Assembly: GCF_029335315.1 (NCBI RefSeq)
Contig: NZ_JARJLT010000326.1
Span: 1-40,284, forward strand
Length of the DNA stretch: 40,284 bases
Direction: 5' to 3'
Source of the DNA: Pseudomonas citronellolis
Lineage (GTDB): Bacteria > Pseudomonadota > Gammaproteobacteria > Pseudomonadales > Pseudomonadaceae
Below, piece after piece: positions 34,376 to 40,284 of this stretch; position 1 is the first letter of the stretch; each line of letters opens with the position of its first letter. The position numbers and the translations under genes are program-made. The notes below the pieces were generated by a model, which was not told the origin of the DNA, did no database searches, and worked only from the letters and a program-made list of their open reading frames with translations.

Positions 34376-35752
34376 TCAGCACTCGATGCTGCTGACCGCC
34401 AGGCCCCCGCGCGAGGTTTCCTTGTACTTGTCGTGCATGTCGGCGCCGGTGTCGCGCATGGTGCGGATCACCTGGTCGAGGCTGATGAAGTGCTGGCCGT
34501 CGCCGCGCAGGGCCATCTGCGCGGCGTTGATGGCCTTCACCGCGGCGATCGCGTTGCGCTCGATGCAGGGCACCTGGACCAGCCCGCCGACCGGGTCGCA
34601 GGTCAGCCCGAGGTTGTGCTCCAGGCCGATCTCGGCGGCGTTCTCGACCTGTTCCGGGGTGGCCCCGAGCACCTCCGCCAGGCCGGCGGCGGCCATGGCG
34701 CAGGCCGAGCCGACCTCGCCCTGGCAGCCCACTTCGGCGCCGGAGATCGAGGCGTTCTTCTTGCACAGGATGCCCACCGCGGCGGCGGCCAGGAAGAAGT
34801 CCACCACGTCGCGGTCGTTGGCGTCGGGGTTGAAGCGCATGTAGTAGTGCAGCACCGCCGGGACGATGCCGGCCGCGCCGTTGGTGGGCGCGGTGACCAT
34901 GCGCCCGCCGGCGGCGTTTTCCTCGTTCACCGCCAGGGCGAACAGGTTGACCCACTCCATGGCGCTGAGGGTCGAGCCGATCACGTTGGGCTTGCCGATC
35001 TCCAGCAGGTTGCGGTGCAGGCGCGCGGCGCGGCGCTGCACGTTGAGCCCGCCGGGGAGGATGCCTTCCTGGCGCAGGCCGGCGTCCACGCAGTCGCGCA
35101 TGGCCTGCCAGATGCGCAGCAGGCCTTCGCGGATGTCGGTTTCGCTGCGCCACATGCGCTCGTTGGCCAGCATCAGCTCGGAGACCCGAAGGTTGTGCCG
35201 GCGGCACAGCTGCAGCAGCTCGGCGGCGCTGTCGAAGTCGTAGGGCAGGCGCGTGCTGTCCTGGTCGAGGGAACCGGAGGCGGCCTGCTCGGCGTCGACC
35301 ACGAAGCCGCCGCCGATGGAGTAGTAGGTGTCCGCGTAGAGTTCGGCGCCGCCCGCGTAGGCCACCAGGCGCATGGCGTTGGGGTGGTAGGGCAGGTTCT
35401 CGTCGAGCAGGCGCATGTCGCGCACCCAGTCGAAGGCGATGCCGCGCTCGCCGGCCAGGCGCAGCTCGCCGCTGTCGAGCAGGGCGGCCATGCGCGGGGC
35501 GATCTGGGTCGGGTCGATGCGGTCCGGCCATTCGCCCATCAGGCCCATGATCACCGCGCGGTCGGTGCCGTGGCCGACGCCGGTGGCCGACAGCGAGCCG
35601 TAGAGCCGCACCTCGACGCGCTCGACGCGCTCCAGCAGCTGGCGTTCGCGCAGGGCGCCGACGAACAGCGCGGCGGCGCGCATCGGGCCGACGGTATGCG
35701 AGCTGGACGGGCCGATACCGATCTTGAACAGGTCGAACACACTGATTGCCAT
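34376..35752 (-). CDS. sdaB: L-serine dehydratase (4Fe-4S, single-chain type)
   Basis: A 458-residue iron-sulfur enzyme that converts L-serine to pyruvate and ammonia. All four expected cysteines are present at C343 (GAEVGCQGE), C385 (LTCDP), C396 (VPCIERN) and the very last residue C458 (SSIEC). The C-terminal cysteine acting as a 'tail-in-mouth' ligand is established for the Legionella enzyme, and the positions here are the same as I recall for it. Other landmarks are SSSHTVGP near the N-terminus and [10 protein letters not shown]. In the betaine route (betaine to dimethylglycine, sarcosine, glycine, serine) this is the exit to pyruvate, which explains its place between gbdR and the cbc genes. 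It is divergent from the first binding-protein gene across 330 nt. Confidence 0.96.
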   Translation of the reverse strand: MAISVFDLFKIGIGPSSSHTVGPMRAAALFVGALRERQLLERVERVEVRLYGSLSATGVGHGTDRAVIMGLMGEWPDRIDPTQIAPRMAALLDSGELRLAGERGIAFDWVRDMRLLDENLPYHPNAMRLVAYAGGAELYADTYYSIGGGFVVDAEQAASGSLDQDSTRLPYDFDSAAELLQLCRRHNLRVSELMLANERMWRSETDIREGLLRIWQAMRDCVDAGLRQEGILPGGLNVQRRAARLHRNLLEIGKPNVIGSTLSAMEWVNLFALAVNEENAAGGRMVTAPTNGAAGIVPAVLHYYMRFNPDANDRDVVDFFLAAAAVGILCKKNASISGAEVGCQGEVGSACAMAAAGLAEVLGATPEQVENAAEIGLEHNLGLTCDPVGGLVQVPCIERNAIAAVKAINAAQMALRGDGQHFISLDQVIRTMRDTGADMHDKYKETSRGGLAVSSIEC

Positions 35753-35875
35753 GCCGGACTCCGCGAAACAGGACGCTGCGACGGAACGCCCGCGGCGTTC
35801 CCGATGCCCGGCATGATCGACCCTTCGCCGGCACTGGCGGGGTCCGGCACCGACTCGGCCTTATCCAAAAGCGCC

Positions 35876-35926
35876 GTCGCCTGCGACAGCCGAAAATACG
35901 TCGATGGAAATGTCGCCAATGCGACA
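35876..35926. promoter_or_regulatory. Cluster of TGCGACA / TGTCGC motifs in the sdaB-cbc divergent region
   Basis: The 330-nt gap 35753-36082 contains no gene. It has GTCGC-CT-GCGAC (35876-35887), TGCGACA at 35882-35888 and a perfect palindrome TGTCGC-CAAT-GCGACA at 35911-35926. A further TGCGAC is at 35777-35782. The cluster lies between the two divergent starts and could serve an AraC-type activator acting on both. The match to the neighbouring TGCGAC arrays suggests GbdR. Confidence 0.5.
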
Positions 35927-36082
35927 AATAGATACGGATATGGGACTTTATCGATAGGCAACGTCAATCAGTCGACAGGCCCGTGTTGCGGGGTGTTTCA
36001 TGATGCACAGGCGACGAACGGCACTCCGTTCCCGCCCGACCCCGCGCTTGACCCCTTCCCGTAATTGCTAGAGGCTGACCTC

Positions 36083-37009
36083 ATGAAGTGTTTTATGTTG
36101 TCGCTGTTGGCGTTACCCGCTCTTTGTTCCGGCCTGGCTCAGGCCGCAGAACCGCAATCCTGCTCCCAGGTCCGCTTCGCCGACGTCGGCTGGACGGACA
36201 TCACCGTCACCACCGCCGTCACCCGCCTGCTGCTGAGCGACCAGGGCTACCACACCAAGGTCGACCGGCTCTCCGTTCCCGACACCTACAAGGCCATGGC
36301 CGAGAAGCGCATCGACGTGTTCCTCGGCAACTGGATGCCGAGCATGGCCGCCGACCTCAAGCCGTTCGCCGACAAGGGCCAGGTGCAGACCGTGGGCGCC
36401 AACCTCGAAGGCGCCAAGTACACCCTCGCGGTGCCCCAGTACGCCTATGACGCCGGCCTCAAGAGCTTCGCCGACATCGCCAGGTTCAAGGAGCAGCTGG
36501 GCGGGCGCATCTACGGCATCGAGCCGGGCAACGACGGTAACCAGCTGATCAAGAAGATCATCGCCGACAAGGCCTTCGGCCTCGGCGACTTCCAGCTGGT
36601 GGAGTCCAGCGAGGGCGACATGCTCGCCTCGGTCAAGCGCGCCGGCGTGCTCAAGCAGCCCATCGTGTTCCTCGGCTGGGAGCCGCACCCGATGAACACC
36701 CGCCTGCAGATGCGCTACCTGGAAGGCGGCGACCAGTACTTCGGGCCGAACTATGGCGGGGCCACGGTCTACACCAACGTCAGGGCCGGCTATCTTGAGG
36801 AGTGCCCGAACGTCGCGCAGCTGCTGCGCAATCTGAAATTCGACCTGGCCATGGAGAACCACCTGATGGATGCGGTCCTCAATGAACGGAGCAATCCGCG
36901 CCAGGCCGCCAAGGACTGGTTGCAGGCCAATCCGCAGGTGCGCGACGCCTGGCTCAAAGGTGTGCAACCACGCGCCCAGGCCGAACCCAAGGCCGTCGTC
37001 CAGCAGTGA
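36083..37009 (+). CDS. Choline/betaine-type ABC transporter periplasmic binding protein (first of two paralogues)
   Basis: A 308-residue protein with a signal peptide (MKCFMLSLLALPALCSGLAQA, cut before AEP) and an OpuAC-type fold. Conserved ligand-pocket segments include DVGWTDIT, FLGNWMPSM, YGIEPGNDGN, FLGWEPHPMN and FGPNYGGATVYTN; the tryptophans would box the quaternary amine. It is colinear with, and well over half identical to, the product of the next gene (37234-38172), which better matches CbcX in length and position next to cbcW. AGAGG 8 nt upstream supports the ATG. The C-terminus has a short unstructured extension (PRAQAEPKAVVQQ). The ligand could be choline, betaine or carnitine. 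Confidence 0.9.
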   Translation: MKCFMLSLLALPALCSGLAQAAEPQSCSQVRFADVGWTDITVTTAVTRLLLSDQGYHTKVDRLSVPDTYKAMAEKRIDVFLGNWMPSMAADLKPFADKGQVQTVGANLEGAKYTLAVPQYAYDAGLKSFADIARFKEQLGGRIYGIEPGNDGNQLIKKIIADKAFGLGDFQLVESSEGDMLASVKRAGVLKQPIVFLGWEPHPMNTRLQMRYLEGGDQYFGPNYGGATVYTNVRAGYLEECPNVAQLLRNLKFDLAMENHLMDAVLNERSNPRQAAKDWLQANPQVRDAWLKGVQPRAQAEPKAVVQQ

Positions 37010-37052
37010 GGACGGGCTCTGGCAGGCGCCGGAACAGGGCTGCGGAACTGGA

Positions 37053-37100
37053 TGCGACACCCCTGGTGCTGAATGCGACTTCGCCTGCACTGGTTGCGAC
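37053..37100 (+). promoter_or_regulatory. Three TGCGAC direct repeats at 21-bp spacing (candidate GbdR operator)
   Basis: TGCGAC occurs at 37053-37058, 37074-37079 and 37095-37100, each exactly 21 bp apart (two helical turns), in the 224-nt gap between the two binding-protein genes. Direct repeats at about 21 bp are typical of AraC-family activator sites, and gbdR is nearby. The rest of the gap has no gene. The GbdR assignment is inference. Confidence 0.6.
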
Positions 37101-37233
37101 GCACCCCGTATGCGGCGGATTTTTCCTGTTCCATGATCGGTTCCGCATCGACGAAGAAAGGGCCCGTGGCACCCCGCCGCGGCCCCACCTAAAAACCCAC
37201 GCAGATCGCCCCACCCCGCAGAGGAGTACGCTC

Positions 37234-38172
37234 ATGAAAGGTTGCAAGTCTTTGCTGCTGGCTGTGTCCCTGAGTGCGCCGCTGGTGGTTCAGGCCGCTG
37301 AACCTGAGTCGTGCGGCACCGTTCGCTTCTCGGACGTCGGCTGGACCGACATTACCGTGACCACCGCGACCACCCGCCAGGTGCTGGAATCGCTTGGCTA
37401 CACCACCAAAGTGAACATGCTGTCCGTGCCGGTGACCTACAAGTCGCTGGAGAATAAGGACCTCGACGTCTTCCTCGGCAACTGGATGCCGAGCATGGCG
37501 AACGACATCAAACCCTACGCCGACAAGGGCTCGGTGGAGACCGTGCGGGCCAACCTGGAGGGCGCCAAGTACACCCTGGCGGTCACCCAGGCGGCTTACG
37601 ACGGTGGCCTGAAGAGCTTCGCCGACATCGTCAAGTTCGCCGACAAGCTCGATGGCAAGATCTACGGCATCGAACCGGGCAACGACGGCAACCGTCTGGT
37701 CCAGGGGATGATCGACAAGAACCAGTTCAACCTCGGCAAGTTCAAGCTGGTGGAGTCGAGCGAGGCCGGGATGCTGTCCCAGGTCGGCCGCGCCGACCGT
37801 CGCAACCAGTGGATCGTGTTCCTCGGCTGGGAACCGCACCCGATGAACACCCGCTTCAAGATGCAGTACCTGCAGGGCGGCGACGACGTGTTCGGCCCCA
37901 ACTACGGCGGCGCGACCATCTACACCAACGTGCGCAAGGGCTACACCCAGGAGTGCCCGAACGTCGGCAAGTTGTTGACCAACCTGAGCTTCACGCTGGA
38001 CATGGAGAACAAGCTCATGGATGCGGTGCTCAACGGGGGCAAGAAGCCCGAGGAGGCCGCCAAGGCCTGGCTGAAGGAGCACCCGGAACTGCTGGATGCC
38101 TGGCTGGCAGGCGTCACCACGCGTGACGGCAAGCCGGCGCTCGACGCGGCCAAGGTCGCTTTCGCCAAGTGA
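37234..38172 (+). CDS. cbcX: CbcX: choline/betaine/carnitine-binding protein
   Basis: A 312-residue periplasmic binding protein with a signal peptide ending near VVQA before AEPES. Pocket motifs match the preceding paralogue (DVGWTDITVTT, FLGNWMPSM, YGIEPGNDGN, LGWEPHPMN, FGPNYGGATIYTN). In P. aeruginosa (PA5378) CbcX delivers choline and works with CbcWV. GAGGAG at 37221-37226 gives the start a strong ribosome site. It lies 41 nt before cbcW, so it is the binding protein most directly tied to the permease. The array of 21-bp repeats is 134-181 nt upstream of its start. Confidence 0.94.
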   Translation: MKGCKSLLLAVSLSAPLVVQAAEPESCGTVRFSDVGWTDITVTTATTRQVLESLGYTTKVNMLSVPVTYKSLENKDLDVFLGNWMPSMANDIKPYADKGSVETVRANLEGAKYTLAVTQAAYDGGLKSFADIVKFADKLDGKIYGIEPGNDGNRLVQGMIDKNQFNLGKFKLVESSEAGMLSQVGRADRRNQWIVFLGWEPHPMNTRFKMQYLQGGDDVFGPNYGGATIYTNVRKGYTQECPNVGKLLTNLSFTLDMENKLMDAVLNGGKKPEEAAKAWLKEHPELLDAWLAGVTTRDGKPALDAAKVAFAK

Positions 38173-38213
38173 CCGCGGCCGGTTGCTTCCACCCTGCTTG
38201 ATGGGCCCGCACT

Positions 38214-39053
38214 ATGTTTCTGACTGAACACAAGATCCCCCTGGGCGAGCATATCGCCGCCTTCGTCGATTGGCTGACGCGCCACGGTTCGGCAGTCTTC
38301 GACAAGATCTCGGATGTCCTCGAGTTCCTCATCCACGGCGTCACCGGGGGGCTCTTGTGGTTCCACCCGCTGCTGCTCACCGCGATCATCGTGGGGCTGG
38401 TGCACTTCATCCAGCGCAGCATCGGTCTGACGTTGTTCGCCCTGGCCTCGCTGTTGCTGATCCTCAACCTGGGGTATTGGCAGGAGACCATGGAGACCCT
38501 GGCCCAGGTGATCTTCGCCACCCTGGTGTGCGTCGCCATCGGTGTCCCGCTGGGCATCGTGGCGGCGCACAAGCCCTGGTTCTACACCGCGCTGCGGCCG
38601 TTGCTCGACCTGATGCAGACGGTGCCGACCTTCGTCTACCTGATCCCCACCCTGACGCTGTTCGGCCTGGGTGTGGTGCCGGGCCTGATTTCCACGGTGA
38701 TCTTCGCCATCGCCGCGCCCATCCGCCTGACCTGCCTGGGTATCCAGGACGTGCCGGCGGAACTGATGGACGCCGGCAAGGCCTTCGGCTGCTCGCGCTG
38801 GCAGCTGCTGACGCGCATCGAACTGCCGCACGCCATGCCCAGCATCGGCGCCGGCATCACCCAGTGCATCATGCTCTCGCTGTCGATGGTGGTGATCTCC
38901 GCGCTGGTCGGCGCCGATGGCCTCGGCAAGCCGGTGGTCAACGCGCTGAACACCGCGGACATTTCCCTGGGCTTCGAAGCCGGGCTGTCCATCGTACTGC
39001 TCGCCATCCTGCTCGACCGGGTTTGCAAGCAACGCTCGCTGCGGGGGAGGTAA
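38214..39053 (+). CDS. cbcW: CbcW: choline/betaine ABC transporter permease
   Basis: A 279-residue inner-membrane permease of the ProW/OpuAB type with about six helices. The EAA loop that contacts the ATPase is ELMDAGKAFGCSRWQLLTRIELPHAMPSI (about 183-211). The ribosome site before the ATG is weak, which may mean translation depends on cbcX upstream. The stop is followed by cbcV after 5 nt. It corresponds to PA5377. Confidence 0.95.
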   Translation: MFLTEHKIPLGEHIAAFVDWLTRHGSAVFDKISDVLEFLIHGVTGGLLWFHPLLLTAIIVGLVHFIQRSIGLTLFALASLLLILNLGYWQETMETLAQVIFATLVCVAIGVPLGIVAAHKPWFYTALRPLLDLMQTVPTFVYLIPTLTLFGLGVVPGLISTVIFAIAAPIRLTCLGIQDVPAELMDAGKAFGCSRWQLLTRIELPHAMPSIGAGITQCIMLSLSMVVISALVGADGLGKPVVNALNTADISLGFEAGLSIVLLAILLDRVCKQRSLRGR

Positions 39054-39058
39054 GCACT

Positions 39059-40237
<1,179 letters not shown>

Positions 40238-40254
40238 CGGGGCCGAGGACACGC

Positions 40255-40280
40255 AAACGCCGGGCATTGCCCGGCGTTTT
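40255..40280 (+). terminator. Rho-independent terminator of the cbc operon
   Basis: An 11-bp perfect GC-rich stem (AAACGCCGGGC / GCCCGGCGTTT) with an ATT loop is followed by a short T run (TTTCGTT at the window end). It lies just after the cbcV stop. Confidence 0.9.
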
Positions 40281-40284
40281 CGTT

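Noticed and set aside
37053-37100. The 21-bp-spaced repeats as a tiny CRISPR array
   Set aside because: Only six bases are repeated, there are three copies, no cas genes are nearby, and the spacing fits an AraC-type operator.

Overview
The window is a gene-dense, high-GC chromosomal segment of a Pseudomonas species (sensu lato), close to P. aeruginosa but not that species. Almost every gene has a recognisable P. aeruginosa counterpart. The blocks correspond to PA0113-PA0104 plus PA0102 (aa3/caa3 oxidase), PA0069-PA0065, PA0180-PA0169 (Che2 plus Sia) and PA5380-PA5376 (gbdR-sdaB-cbc). In P. aeruginosa these lie in separate places around the origin; here they are joined in one stretch with a Pit phosphate transporter and a DosP-like c-di-GMP enzyme. 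I see no tRNA, rRNA, insertion sequence, prophage or CRISPR array. All of this comes from reading the sequence; no database was searched.

Region 1 (1-8064, minus strand): a cytochrome c oxidase locus, coxB-coxA-ctaG-coIII, then SURF1, a SCO-like protein, ctaA and ctaB. CoxB carries a fused cytochrome c domain, so the enzyme is of the caa3 type. One small two-helix membrane protein gene (3429-3632) sits in the middle on the opposite strand. A promoter with an RpoS-like -10 lies upstream of coxB.

Region 2 (8437-19664): an unknown helical protein, a beta-carbonic anhydrase, a PA0069-type radical SAM protein with a near-perfect LexA box, a Pit transporter, a PAS-PAS-GAF-GGDEF-EAL protein, the yheV-prlC pair, a gamma-carbonic-anhydrase-like protein and a HAD phosphatase.

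Region 3 (19891-32657, plus strand): the chemoreceptor cttP and the Che2 set cheY-cheA-cheW-aer2-cheR-cheD-cheB, followed directly by siaABCD. Aer2 keeps its haem-ligand histidine and a CheR-tethering tail. CheA has lost a recognisable P2 domain and carries three short FG-x-F-D repeats in its place. The Sia genes encode a PP2C phosphatase, a kinase, a phospho-switch protein and a diguanylate cyclase. Two complete environment-sensing pathways therefore lie back to back.

Region 4 (32896-40284): the choline/betaine block. GbdR (activator) and SdaB (serine dehydratase, end of the betaine-to-pyruvate route) are on the minus strand. Two tandem substrate-binding proteins, a permease and an ATPase are on the plus strand, ending in a clear terminator. 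TGCGAC motifs recur in the intergenic regions of this block, three of them at an exact 21-bp period, which makes them the best candidate for the GbdR operator.

Intergenic spaces hold at least four families of short palindromic repeats (GTAGGAGC type, GGCGGATAACGCC type, CCCGCG-TT-CGCGGG type, CCCTCTCCCGC type). They are often clustered and in one place nested. No wholly new multi-gene system is evident. The most interesting leads are the CheA linker repeats, the haem-ligand-free DosP-like protein, the SiaD stalk duplication and the 21-bp operator array.
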